Positions 1-9,156 of a DNA stretch of 64,000 nucleotides are shown here, in pieces. Both the position numbers and the translations under genes were made by a program. The DNA comes from an uncultured Bacilli bacterium. Lineage in GTDB: Bacteria; Bacillota_I; Bacilli_A; RF39; UBA660. The stretch lies in NCBI GenBank assembly GCA_944350385.1, contig CALVOV010000003.1, forward strand, positions 53,633 to 117,632. Direction: 5' to 3'. The notes under the pieces were generated by a model. That model searched no databases. It was not told the DNA's origin and was given only the letters and a program-made list of their open reading frames with translations. Position 1 is the first letter of the stretch. Each line of letters begins with the position of its first letter.

Positions 1-501
1 GCTTACTGATTTTCTTAAACTATTTGAATATAAAACCATTGAACCTTTTTTTGTCCCTAAACTGGAATTTTTTGTACTTAGCTTTATAAAATCAGGATCA
101 AAAACAGAAGAAAAACTTCCACTATTCAACTTTTCTAAATAAACTTTAATATAATCAATAGGTACAGTATTTTTATCATCAGGTACGACAGATATTTCAT
201 AATCAACTCTTGATGCTTCCTCTAAATCAATAGAAACACTAAAATCAAAATATTTGTCAATACTATTTTGTGCAATACCATATTGATCATTCAATGCTAT
301 CAAATTTGTAAGAGTAAGTACATTTTCTTCATCAGTGTAAGTAAAGTTAATATCCGCTCCAGATAATTCTCTACTCTCCACTTTTTGTGGAGCACTAAAA
401 TAAAGATATAAAACTACAGTTACTAAAGATATAAAAATTAAACTTAAAACAATAATACCAATCCAAAACCCCTTAGATATTTTATTATTCTCTTCTTTCA
501 T
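1..501 (-). CDS. membrane-anchored extracellular protein, partial at window edge
   Basis: An open frame of 167 codons reads from an ATG at 501 off the left edge, so the C-terminus is missing. The N-terminus is MKEENNKISKGFW followed by one hydrophobic segment (about residues 12-35). This suggests a single-pass or uncleaved signal anchor with the rest outside the cell. The exported part resembles the neighbouring 508-1083 product: both have a YEI...YIK.YL stretch followed by a Ser/Leu/Lys-rich segment and a GxMxLYxxSL or RLYYGYIKS strand. They therefore look like tandem paralogues. A GGAGG ribosome binding site lies inside the last codons of the upstream gene, and only 6 nt separate the genes, so translation is probably coupled. 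I do not recognise the family with certainty; a TasA/camelysin-like beta-sandwich is a possibility only. Confidence 0.75.
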   Translation of the reverse strand, partial: MKEENNKISKGFWIGIIVLSLIFISLVTVVLYLYFSAPQKVESRELSGADINFTYTDEENVLTLTNLIALNDQYGIAQNSIDKYFDFSVSIDLEEASRVDYEISVVPDDKNTVPIDYIKVYLEKLNSGSFSSVFDPDFIKLSTKNSSLGTKKGSMVLYSNSLRKSVS

Positions 502-507
502 AATATT

Positions 508-1083
508 TTATTTTGCCTCCGCATATATTTTCATTCCAAAACTATTAGTATCAACTCCAACAGCATAAGCATCTCCTACCCACACCCTTAATATAAATTT
601 TTGAGTTTCTCCGCTTTTTATATATCCATAATAAAGTCTTTTACTAGTAGGATTTAAAGAAGAAACCTTTAAATTATAAAATGTTGGAACAGCAAGATTA
701 TCAAATCCACTTAATGGTTTGTTATTTTCATCTGTTAAATACATTTTTATGTAATTAGAATGAATTGTATTATCATAATCTAAATCACTAGCATAAATTT
801 CATAATAAGTATCTTTATCAGAATTAGATTTAACTTCAAAATTATAATAAGCCTGAACATTTGAATTTTCATTACTATCAGTAATGCTTTTACCAATATC
901 ATCTATCATAGGAAAATTATCTTGAATTATTATAGTGTTTTCCTTATTAGATACTAAAGAAATTTCATTACTATTTGAAGTACTATTGTGAAAAAATCTA
1001 GGATAGAAAATTACTAATAAAAATATAAATACAATAAATAAAACAATAATTAATAAATTTCTAATTATTTCACCTTTTACCAT
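508..1083 (-). CDS. membrane-anchored extracellular protein (paralogue of the downstream gene)
   Basis: This 191-residue protein has one N-terminal hydrophobic helix (about residues 8-30) after a short positive cytoplasmic tail. A Ser/Asn-rich spacer follows, then a single domain rich in predicted beta strands. Near the C-terminus is the run SGETQKFILRVWVGDAYAVG, which resembles strand pairs in exported beta-sandwich domains of Bacillota. Its middle part matches the partial protein downstream, so the two are probably a duplication. No catalytic motif is visible. The start has an AAGGGGTG ribosome binding site. Surface or spore-coat location is inferred only from the anchor. Confidence 0.7.
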   Translation of the reverse strand: MVKGEIIRNLLIIVLFIVFIFLLVIFYPRFFHNSTSNSNEISLVSNKENTIIIQDNFPMIDDIGKSITDSNENSNVQAYYNFEVKSNSDKDTYYEIYASDLDYDNTIHSNYIKMYLTDENNKPLSGFDNLAVPTFYNLKVSSLNPTSKRLYYGYIKSGETQKFILRVWVGDAYAVGVDTNSFGMKIYAEAK

Positions 1084-1140
1084 ATTATATACACCCCTTA
1101 TCTTTGTATATAAACCTCCTATTGTAATTAAAGTTTAGCA

Positions 1141-1899
1141 TCAATTATTATTCAAGTCAAATAATTTAGAAGCATTATAACTAGTAACTTCTGAAACTTT
1201 ATTTATACCTATATTTAAAATTTCAGATATTTTTTCAGCAATTATTGGAATATTCTTAGAACTATTCTTACTACCACGTAAAGGTACTGGGGCCAAATAT
1301 GGACTATCTGTTTCTAATAAAATATGTTCTATTCCTATTTCCTCAACTACTTTATATAAATTACTATTTTTAAATGTAACAACTCCACCAATTCCTAAAT
1401 AATATCCCATTTTAACATAAACTTTTGCTGTCTCAACACTACCACTAAAACAATGAATGTCACCAATTAAAGAATATTTTTTTAAAATATTTATAGTGTC
1501 CTCTGTTGCATCACGAGAATGAATTACTATAGGCATTTTGTATTTTTCTGCAATTTTTAATTGTGCTTCAAATAAAGATATTTGTAATTTTTTATCTTCT
1601 TTTCCATAATGATAATCTAATCCTATTTCACCTATTCCAACTACCTTATCACTGCTCAAAAAATTTTCTAAATATTTTAAATCTTCCAAACTAGTTTTAC
1701 TAGCTTCACTAGGATGATAACCGATAGTAACAAAGACATCATCATATTTATTAGACAAATCAACAGATTCTTTTATTGTCTCTTTAGTACAACCTGAAAT
1801 GATAATCTTTGATATACCTGCTGATCGATTTTCTTTAATAACTTTATCTATATCATCGTAGTCCTCTATAGACAGATGGCAATGTGTATCAATAAACAT
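1141..1899 (-). CDS. tatD: TatD family metal-dependent deoxyribonuclease
   Basis: A TIM-barrel hydrolase of the amidohydrolase superfamily (252 aa, usual size). The N-terminal metal-binding THCHL, the GEIGLDYHY strand, IHSRDA, HCFSGS and the terminal LETDSPYLAPVPLRG motif are all present in order. Together they supply the histidines, glutamates and aspartate that bind the two metals. TatD enzymes are 3'-5' exonucleases acting on single-stranded DNA or RNA in repair and degradation. The gene lies 27 nt after metG, the same pairing as metS-yabD in Bacillus. A hairpin-T-run between the two may partly separate their expression. Start ATG is preceded by AGGAGG. Confidence 0.92.
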   Translation of the reverse strand: MFIDTHCHLSIEDYDDIDKVIKENRSAGISKIIISGCTKETIKESVDLSNKYDDVFVTIGYHPSEASKTSLEDLKYLENFLSSDKVVGIGEIGLDYHYGKEDKKLQISLFEAQLKIAEKYKMPIVIHSRDATEDTINILKKYSLIGDIHCFSGSVETAKVYVKMGYYLGIGGVVTFKNSNLYKVVEEIGIEHILLETDSPYLAPVPLRGSKNSSKNIPIIAEKISEILNIGINKVSEVTSYNASKLFDLNNN

Positions 1900-1912
1900 A
1901 ATTCCTCCTAAA

Positions 1913-1939
1913 AAGAAAATCTATAACTATAGATTTTCA
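1913..1939 (-). terminator. hairpin plus T-run at the end of metG
   Basis: On the minus strand GAAAATCTATA is followed, after 2 nt, by its exact complement TATAGATTTTC and then TTTTT. The left arm contains the metG stop codon. It probably acts as a partial terminator between metG and tatD, since the tatD ribosome binding site follows at once. Confidence 0.6.
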
Positions 1940-3450
1940 GTTTCAATTCTCTTAAATAAAGGTTCGGATTTATTCAAATTATATGTATTATTAGAAATAA
2001 AGTTAAAATCTGATTTATTATTATTAATTTGTGAAGCTATTCTTTTTGAAGTTGTTGGAATAAATGGCCATAATAAATTTCCACATACTCTAATAGACTC
2101 TAATAAATTATACAATACTGTTTCTAAACGCTCTTTCTTTTCTTCATCTTTTGCTAAAATCCAAGGAGTAGTATCATCAATATATTTATTAGATAAACGT
2201 AAAACTTTAAATATTTCATCAAAAGCATCAGCTATTTGTAAATTTTCAAATTTTTCTGAAAGCTTAGAATATAATGCATTAATGCTTTCAATAAAAGCAG
2301 AGTCTACCTCTCCAGCAACATTTTTATTTTCAATTTTTCCATCAAAATACTTATTTCCCATTGAAATAGTTCTTTGTACTAAATTTCCTAAATTATTAGC
2401 TAAATCAGAATTTACCTTTTCAATTAATTGTGGTCTAGTAATACTTCCATCATTAGTTTGACTCATCTCATGTAATAAATAATATCTAACAGCATCAACA
2501 CCAAATTCTGAAACTAAATCATCTGCATATATAACATTTCCTTTTGATTTACTCATTTTATCATTACCTGATAAAAGCCAAGGATGCCCAAAGATTTTTT
2601 TTGGTAACTCTAAACCTAAACTCCATAAGAAACAAGGCCAATAAATAGAATGAAATCTAACAATATCTTTTCCGATTACATGTAAATCTGCAGGCCATAA
2701 TTTTTTAAATTGTTCAGTACTACCATCAGGATCATAGCCTATCTTAGTAATATAATTAGTTAAAGCATCTAGCCAAACATAAACAACATGCTTAGGATCA
2801 AAATCTACAGGAATACCCCAAGAAAAAGATGTCCTAGAAACGCATAAATCTTGTACACCAGGCGCAATAAAGTTATTATACATTTCATTAACTCTTGACT
2901 CCGGTTTTAAAAATTCAGAATGGTTTTTGAACAAATCTTCCAATTTTTTCTGATAATTACTCAATTTAAAGAAATAAGCCTCTTCTTTTTGTTCTTGAAC
3001 TTTTCTTCCACAATCAGGACAATTACCATCAACTAATTGTGATTCAGTCCAAAATGACTCACAAGGAGTACAATATAATCCTCTATATTCTCCTTTATAA
3101 ATATCACCTTTTTCATACATTTTTTTAAATATCTTTTGAACAATTCTTTCATGGTCAGAATCAGTAGTTCTAATAAAATTATCATAATCTACATCTAGTA
3201 AATCATACATCCTTTTTACCTCTGCAGATATTTCATCTACATATTCCTTTGGAGTTAATTCTTTAGCTTCAGCTTTTTCCTGAATCTTTAATCCATGTTC
3301 ATCTGTACCTGTTTGAAAATAAACATCATAACCTTGTAATTTTTTGAATCTAGCAATTGCATCAGCTACTACCGCATCATAAGTATTTCCAATATGAGGT
3401 TTTCCTGATGTATATGCAATTGCTGTTGTAATATAATATTTTTCCTTCAT
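1927..3450 (-). CDS. metG: methionyl-tRNA synthetase
   Basis: Class I synthetase that charges tRNA(Met) in the cytoplasm. The HIGH-type motif HIGN is at residues 19-22. A four-cysteine zinc knuckle (CTPCESFW...CPDCGRK) follows in the connective domain, and KMSKSKG lies near residues 297-303. The C-terminal part is the helical anticodon-binding domain. The protein has 507 residues and stops there. It lacks the C-terminal EMAP-like tRNA-binding domain of many longer bacterial MetRS, so it is the short form. The start is fixed by TAGGAGGG upstream. A T-box leader lies immediately upstream, so expression should respond to uncharged tRNA(Met). Confidence 0.97.
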   Translation of the reverse strand: MKEKYYITTAIAYTSGKPHIGNTYDAVVADAIARFKKLQGYDVYFQTGTDEHGLKIQEKAEAKELTPKEYVDEISAEVKRMYDLLDVDYDNFIRTTDSDHERIVQKIFKKMYEKGDIYKGEYRGLYCTPCESFWTESQLVDGNCPDCGRKVQEQKEEAYFFKLSNYQKKLEDLFKNHSEFLKPESRVNEMYNNFIAPGVQDLCVSRTSFSWGIPVDFDPKHVVYVWLDALTNYITKIGYDPDGSTEQFKKLWPADLHVIGKDIVRFHSIYWPCFLWSLGLELPKKIFGHPWLLSGNDKMSKSKGNVIYADDLVSEFGVDAVRYYLLHEMSQTNDGSITRPQLIEKVNSDLANNLGNLVQRTISMGNKYFDGKIENKNVAGEVDSAFIESINALYSKLSEKFENLQIADAFDEIFKVLRLSNKYIDDTTPWILAKDEEKKERLETVLYNLLESIRVCGNLLWPFIPTTSKRIASQINNNKSDFNFISNNTYNLNKSEPLFKRIETENL

Positions 3451-3465
3451 TAATATCCCTCCTAA

Positions 3466-3700
3466 AAAAAAATATTATGACATAAGGACGATTCTATCGC
3501 GGTACCACCTTATTTCATAATATTTACTATTATACACTCAAATAGTTAACGCCTAACTACGTCTTAGCCTACATATCGACTAAGAAGTTCAGAAGCCATA
3601 CTATAATTAAAAATCATTACTTATTTCCACCAACCTAAGTTCTCTATAAACTTTTTTTAATTAAGCTCTTCCTCATAACTTTTAAAAGATAATTGTACTT
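3466..3700 (-). promoter_or_regulatory. T-box leader controlling metG
   Basis: The minus-strand leader contains the conserved T-box core AAGGTGGTACCGCG (3494-3511 region). A terminator follows in which AATATTATGA...AATAAGG can pair with CCTTATGTCATAATATT ahead of a T-run at about 3470. The alternative pairing through the T-box core would form the antiterminator. An ATG in a likely specifier loop sits at 3597-3599 (GTATGGCTTC), fitting a methionine codon. T-box RNAs bind uncharged tRNA and allow read-through into the synthetase gene. The family and target are clear. The exact stem I borders and the specifier are my reading. Confidence 0.88.
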
Positions 3701-3730
3701 TATCATAAAAAAGTAATTTTAGCAAGTTTT

Positions 3731-4390
3731 TTAAATATTATCTTTAAATAACCTAGAATTTTCCAAAGTAAATAAATATCTTTCAGTTTGTTCTTTAACT
3801 AAACTAATTAGTGTCATATCTTTAATCAATATCTTTATATCAATATTTTCCATCAATTGTCTTTCGTAAGTAATATTTACAAATTTAGTCATATCTTGAG
3901 TTAATTTATTTTTTATATCTTCACTTATATTAGCTAAAAACACACTATTGATATTATTCAAAAACTTATTAGATGCATTGTTATATTGTTCTTTTATTAT
4001 AGCTTTAATTTTTTTATTAATAACATTAAAATCTTTTTTTAATATTTTTATTATAGCTTCATTTTTTTCAAAAGAACTAATTAAAACAACTAAATTATCG
4101 ATTCTTAATCTTTTAACTTTTTTAACACATTTGATTAAATTACTTCTATACTCATCTACTAAAAAAGTTAAACTTTCAGTATTCAAAACTATATGGTTTT
4201 TCTTAGCCAATGTTAAAAATCTCATTTTAATTGAATCCATAGAATCTAATGGTGGCTTTTTTAATAAAGACATAATATCTTCATCACATAAAACACTGGT
4301 ATTATTATTTATATTATCAATAATGGCATGTTTATATGTTTGGTAGTGTTGTTGTTTAAGTTTTTTTAATGTATCTTCATTATCTTCCAT
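3731..4390 (-). CDS. uncharacterised helical protein after mfd
   Basis: 219 residues, lysine- and asparagine-rich, with no signal peptide or membrane segment. The sequence looks almost wholly alpha-helical, with repeated charged heptad-like stretches (for example around KKVKRLRIDNLVVLISSFEKN and KKDFNVINKKIKAIIKEQYN). No catalytic or metal-binding motif is visible and I do not recognise the family. It starts 41 nt after mfd with an AGGAGTT ribosome binding site and ends before the T-box of metG. It is therefore probably the last gene of the pth-mfd transcription unit. Codon use looks like that of its neighbours. Confidence 0.7.
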   Translation of the reverse strand: MEDNEDTLKKLKQQHYQTYKHAIIDNINNNTSVLCDEDIMSLLKKPPLDSMDSIKMRFLTLAKKNHIVLNTESLTFLVDEYRSNLIKCVKKVKRLRIDNLVVLISSFEKNEAIIKILKKDFNVINKKIKAIIKEQYNNASNKFLNNINSVFLANISEDIKNKLTQDMTKFVNITYERQLMENIDIKILIKDMTLISLVKEQTERYLFTLENSRLFKDNI

Positions 4391-4431
4391 ATTTAACTCC
4401 TAGTATATTAAATTTAACTATTTATAATAAT

Positions 4432-7400
4432 TTAGTCAATAGACTTTTCCAAATTACTTAAAATTTTATTTAATAAATCAACTAAATAATAAATTGGATG
4501 CTTTTCTAATTTAATAATATCTAAAATAATAATCAAATTAGATCCTTTAGATAAAAATCTAAACATATTACTAATGTTAAATGCATCAACAAATAATTTT
4601 TCTGTATCTAATTTTTTTATTAAATCCATATCAAATACTAATTCAATAGAATTTTTATTTTGGTGGACATTTTTTATTTTTATTTTTTGAGCTAATTTCT
4701 CAAACCACTCTTCATACATATAAACAACTAAATCTTCATTTAATCGACCAAATCTATCTTCTAATTCTGATTTTACTTTTACCAATTTTTCATATGAATC
4801 TATTTCATTAATTTTTTGATGAATTTCTATTTTTAATTCATCTTCTTTTACATAATCATCAGTAATATGCGTAGAGACATTTAATAATGGTTGAGAATTT
4901 GAATTTTCTTCTTCTATAGTGATACCTTTTTGTTTATTTATTTCTTCATTAAGCATCTTTAAATATAAATCAATCCCAACAGAATCAATAAAACCAGCTT
5001 GTTCACTTCCTAAAATATCTCCAGCTCCTCTAATAGATAAATCTCGGGTAGCTATACTAAATCCACTCCCTAATTCTGTAAATTCTTTGATAACATTTAA
5101 TCTCTTAATAGCAGTTTCAGTCAAACTTTTAAAAGGCTTATACATCAAATAAGCATAAGCAAATTTATTACTTCTTCCTACTCTACCACGAATTTGATAA
5201 AGTTGACTTAATCCAAATCTATCAGCATCTAATACAATCAAAGTATTAACATTAGGAATGTCAATTCCAGTTTCAATAATCGTAGTACACAATAAAACAT
5301 CATATTTATGATTTATAAAATCAAACAATCTGCTTTCTAGCTCATTTTTATTCATTTGTCCATGAACAATAGTAATATTTGCCTCCGGTACAAGTTTTTG
5401 TATTTTTAATAATTCTTGATCAATAGACTGAACTCTATTATACAAAATAAATACTTGTCCATTTCTTGACAACTCTTTATAAATAGCATCTTTAATAATT
5501 TGATTATTTTCTGATATTACATAAGTTTGTACTGGAAAACGATTTACTGGTGGTGTTTCTATAAGTGATAAACTTCTTATACCAACCAAAGACATTTGCA
5601 AAGTTCTAGGAATAGGTGTTGCCGTTAAAGTTAAAACATCAACATTAACCTTGTATTGTTTAAGTTTTTCCTTATGAACAACGCCAAATCTTTGCTCCTC
5701 ATCAATAATAAGTAGTCCTAAATCTTTAGGTTTAATATCGTTGCTTAACAATCTATGAGTACCAATTACCATATCAATAGTTCCATCAGCAATCCCAGAA
5801 ATAATTCTTTTAGTTTCTTTTGGTGAAGTGAACCTATTTAATAAAGCTATGTTTACAGGAAAATCTTTAAATCTAACTAAGGCATTTTCATAATGTTGGC
5901 TTGAAAGAATAGTAGTAGGACATAAAAATAAAACTTGCTTAGAATCTAGTATAGTCTTAAATGCTGATACAAAAGCAACTTCTGTTTTACCAAAGCCAAC
6001 ATCTCCACATAATAACCTATCCATGGGAGTACTAGATTCCATATCTATTTTTATTTGTTCAATAGCTCTTTGCTGATCTTTAGTTAATTCATATGGAAAA
6101 GCATTAGCAAATTCCACCGACATCTCATTATCTTTAGAAAAAGCAAACCCTTTACGAGACTCTCTTTCTGCATAAATCTTAAGCAATTTATCAGCTATAT
6201 CATTTATTTTCTTTCTAACTCTTGTTTTTGTTTTTTCCCATTCAATACTATCTAACTTATTTATCTTAGGAATGACACCTTCTTGAGCAGAATATTTATA
6301 CAAAGAATCTATTTTTTCAACAGGAATATAAATTTTATCAGTTCCTTGATATAAAATTTCTAAATAATCTTTAGATATTTTATTAACATTCAAATTCTTT
6401 ATCCCATTGTAAATACCTATTCCGTGTACACTATGAACTACATAATCACCAACAGATAATTTAGAAAGATCTTTAATACCAACACCATATTTAAAATTAG
6501 TATGAAACTTTTTTTTCTTTTCTACATTAATAAATAATTCATTAGCCGTCAAAACAACCACATTATTATAAATAAATCCTTGATTTAAGTCTTTATCAAT
6601 CAAATTAACATCATTCAAAAAAATAGATTCAAAAGTGCTTTCCACTAATTTCATGTTTAAAATAGAAATAATTTTTCTTAATTGATATTTTTTTAAACAA
6701 ATAAGAACTGTAAAATTATTATTTATTTTATCCCTTATAAAAGTATTAATCTTATTAGCATCTTCATTAAAATTATTAATAGTATGAACATTATAATCTT
6801 CTAATTTAGATAAATTTTTATTAGCAATATTATCAATACTCATATAATACATAGGAAAAACTTTATTTATTTCATTAAAAGAAAACATATATTGACCATT
6901 AAAATCTTGATCACTATTATTTTTATATTCTAATGTTTCATTTAAAATTCTTTTATAAGAAACTTCCAATTGATCATAATCTTTAAATATCGTTATATAA
7001 TCAGTTAAATATTCTTGAATATTTACAACATCTTCATAGAATGGCAAAAATTTTTGCTTATTAAAATGTAAATCATCAACTTTTTTATCAGTGATAAATT
7101 CAGAAAAAGGCCTTACAAAAATACTTTTTAATTCTTTAATTGACTTTTGAGTATCAACATCAAAATAACGTATAGATTCAATATCATCCCCAAAAAACTC
7201 GATTCTTACTGGATATTCTTCACCAAGAGGAAAAAAATCTAATACAAACCCTCTGACAGCAAATTCACCAGTTTTATTAACTATAGTTGTTCTATTATAT
7301 CCTGATGAATTTAAAGACTGGACAATTCTAGAAGGAGATATTTCATCATTCACATTAAGTTTAAAACTATGATTCTTATAATTTTCTATTGTTGGTAAAT

Positions 7401-7737
7401 ATCTTAAATATCCCATAAGATTAGTGACAACAATCATTTTATCTCTGGTCATTAACCTATTTAAAGTTTCAAGTCTAGAAATAGTTAAATCAGGACTTAC
7501 AGCCAAAGCTTCACTTGTTAAAAAGTCATCCATTGGAAACAAGCAAACTTTATCACTATAAGTGATTAACGAAGAATATAAATTATTTGCTTCATAAAGA
7601 GAATTAACTACAACAAATATTGATTTATTTTCTTTTTTTAATATATAAGATAAATAAACACAAAAAAATTCATCGGTTAAACCAGTCATACCCATGTCTT
7701 TTTGATAATCAAATTTAAATAGATTGAAAAAATTCAT
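4432..7737 (-). CDS. mfd: transcription-repair coupling factor Mfd
   Basis: Mfd removes RNA polymerase stalled at DNA lesions and recruits UvrAB. Domains are in the usual order. A degenerate UvrB-like N-terminus comes first (FPMDDFLTSEALAVSPDLTISRLETL). The RNA polymerase-interacting CarD/RID domain follows (SVGDYVVHSVHGIGIYNG, about residue 430). Next is the SF2 translocase with Walker A GDVGFGKTE (about 580), DEEQRFGV (about 677), TATPIPRTLQ and QIRGRVGR (about 850), and then the C-terminal TRCF domain. At 1101 residues it is slightly shorter than typical homologues of about 1150, with no obvious missing motif. It follows pth by 4 nt, as in Bacillus. Confidence 0.96.
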   Translation of the reverse strand: MNFFNLFKFDYQKDMGMTGLTDEFFCVYLSYILKKENKSIFVVVNSLYEANNLYSSLITYSDKVCLFPMDDFLTSEALAVSPDLTISRLETLNRLMTRDKMIVVTNLMGYLRYLPTIENYKNHSFKLNVNDEISPSRIVQSLNSSGYNRTTIVNKTGEFAVRGFVLDFFPLGEEYPVRIEFFGDDIESIRYFDVDTQKSIKELKSIFVRPFSEFITDKKVDDLHFNKQKFLPFYEDVVNIQEYLTDYITIFKDYDQLEVSYKRILNETLEYKNNSDQDFNGQYMFSFNEINKVFPMYYMSIDNIANKNLSKLEDYNVHTINNFNEDANKINTFIRDKINNNFTVLICLKKYQLRKIISILNMKLVESTFESIFLNDVNLIDKDLNQGFIYNNVVVLTANELFINVEKKKKFHTNFKYGVGIKDLSKLSVGDYVVHSVHGIGIYNGIKNLNVNKISKDYLEILYQGTDKIYIPVEKIDSLYKYSAQEGVIPKINKLDSIEWEKTKTRVRKKINDIADKLLKIYAERESRKGFAFSKDNEMSVEFANAFPYELTKDQQRAIEQIKIDMESSTPMDRLLCGDVGFGKTEVAFVSAFKTILDSKQVLFLCPTTILSSQHYENALVRFKDFPVNIALLNRFTSPKETKRIISGIADGTIDMVIGTHRLLSNDIKPKDLGLLIIDEEQRFGVVHKEKLKQYKVNVDVLTLTATPIPRTLQMSLVGIRSLSLIETPPVNRFPVQTYVISENNQIIKDAIYKELSRNGQVFILYNRVQSIDQELLKIQKLVPEANITIVHGQMNKNELESRLFDFINHKYDVLLCTTIIETGIDIPNVNTLIVLDADRFGLSQLYQIRGRVGRSNKFAYAYLMYKPFKSLTETAIKRLNVIKEFTELGSGFSIATRDLSIRGAGDILGSEQAGFIDSVGIDLYLKMLNEEINKQKGITIEEENSNSQPLLNVSTHITDDYVKEDELKIEIHQKINEIDSYEKLVKVKSELEDRFGRLNEDLVVYMYEEWFEKLAQKIKIKNVHQNKNSIELVFDMDLIKKLDTEKLFVDAFNISNMFRFLSKGSNLIIILDIIKLEKHPIYYLVDLLNKILSNLEKSID

Positions 7738-7741
7738 ATCA

Positions 7742-8311
7742 TCACCTATTTTTTTTATTATAAAGACTCATTAAAATATTAAAATCTTTATAAAAATAAT
7801 CGTTTAAAACAATATTCAATTCCTTAAAGCAAGCATTAATTTTATTTTTTTCATCAGTTGAAAGTTTACCTAAAACATAATCTTTAGTGTCAATACTTCC
7901 AGATTTAGAAATACCTATTTTTAATCTTTTATAATTTTGTGTACCTAAATGCAATTCGATATTTTTTAAACCATTATGTCCACCAGAAGATCCACTTGCC
8001 TTTAATTTAAAATTACCAATAGAAATATCTAAATCATCTGAAATGATCAAAATATCTGAAATATCTATTTTAAAATAATCAACATATTTTTTAACAACTT
8101 CACCAGATAAATTCATAAAAGATTGTGGCTTTAAAAACATAATTTTTTCGTTATTTATATTTGTTTGCAAAAATATACCATTAAATTTATTGCACCAATT
8201 TCCAGAAATTTCATTAATAGAAACAAAATAATCTAAAAAATCAAAACCAATATTATGTCTTGTATGTTCATACTCTCTACCTGGATTTCCTAATCCTACT
8301 ACTAATTTCAT
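7742..8311 (-). CDS. pth: peptidyl-tRNA hydrolase
   Basis: Pth releases tRNA from prematurely dropped peptidyl-tRNA. The protein begins MKLVVGLGNPGREYEHTRHN, with the catalytic histidine at residue 19. KPQSFMNLSG, DDLDISIGNFKLKASGSSGGHNGL and LKIGIS follow, all Pth signatures. I chose the ATG at 8311, because GGGAAG lies 8 nt upstream of it. The in-frame GTG at 8320 would overlap that site and the stop codon of rsmI. The 189-residue length is normal. It sits between rsmI and mfd with gaps of a few bases, so it is co-transcribed with them. Confidence 0.95.
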   Translation of the reverse strand: MKLVVGLGNPGREYEHTRHNIGFDFLDYFVSINEISGNWCNKFNGIFLQTNINNEKIMFLKPQSFMNLSGEVVKKYVDYFKIDISDILIISDDLDISIGNFKLKASGSSGGHNGLKNIELHLGTQNYKRLKIGISKSGSIDTKDYVLGKLSTDEKNKINACFKELNIVLNDYFYKDFNILMSLYNKKNR

Positions 8312-8316
8312 TGTTA

Positions 8317-9156
8317 TCACTTCCCAATATGATATTCTTTATAAACAATAGATTTTGCAACACCACGTTCTTTTGCAACTAATTTTATAGCTTCATTTGT
8401 TGTTAAACCATCTTTTAAATATAAATCAACATGTTCTTTAATATCTAAATTATTAAAATTATTTTGTTCATAATTACCAGATACAATTATAACAAATTCG
8501 CCTTTTAAATTATCAGATTCTGCTATTATCTCACTAACTTTACCTCTAATTACTTCTTCATGTATTTTAGAAATTTCTCTTTCTAAACATATATCACGAT
8601 CACCAAATATTTCTAAAATATTTGATAAAGTATTTTTTAATCTATGTGGTGCTTCATAAAAAATTAAAGTATAAGGTAATCTTTTCAATTCACCCAATTC
8701 TTTTTTTTGTTTAGAGTCTTTTGAATTTAAAAATCCATAGAACAAAAAAGGTGATGGATTAATACCAGAATTAATTAGAGCTGGCACAAAAGCTGTAGCT
8801 CCAGGTAAACTAATAACATTAAAATTATTATTAATAACCTCTTTAACAACAACAAATCCAGGATCGCTAATTATTGGCGTTCCTTGATCTGTAACTAAAC
8901 CTATATTTAATCCTTTTTTTAGCTCTTCTACTACATAATCTTTTACTTTGTTTTGATTAAATTCATGACAAGCAATTAATTTCTTCTTGATATTATATTT
9001 TTGTAACAACTTTCCTGTTTCTCGTGTATCTTCGCATAATAACAAATCAACAGTTTTCAAAATATTAAGAGATCTTATTGTTATGTCATCTAAATTTCCG
9101 ATTGGAGTTGGAATCAAATATAAAGATGCTGAATCATCATAACTCTTTTGGCTCAT
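8317..9156 (-). CDS. rsmI: 16S rRNA (cytidine1402-2'-O)-methyltransferase RsmI
   Basis: A member of the tetrapyrrole-methylase fold family that uses S-adenosylmethionine to methylate the ribose of C1402 in the 30S decoding centre. LYLIPTPIGNLDDITIRSL, LLCEDTRET, LPGATAFVPALI, FYEAPHR and CLEREISKIHEE are all typical. The usual SDAGTP loop reads TDQGTP, a variation at the alanine position. The gene overlaps the methyltransferase gene upstream by 4 nt and ends in TGA just before pth. RsmI and the yabB-type gene are neighbours in Bacillus as well. Confidence 0.95.
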   Translation of the reverse strand: MSQKSYDDSASLYLIPTPIGNLDDITIRSLNILKTVDLLLCEDTRETGKLLQKYNIKKKLIACHEFNQNKVKDYVVEELKKGLNIGLVTDQGTPIISDPGFVVVKEVINNNFNVISLPGATAFVPALINSGINPSPFLFYGFLNSKDSKQKKELGELKRLPYTLIFYEAPHRLKNTLSNILEIFGDRDICLEREISKIHEEVIRGKVSEIIAESDNLKGEFVIIVSGNYEQNNFNNLDIKEHVDLYLKDGLTTNEAIKLVAKERGVAKSIVYKEYHIGK

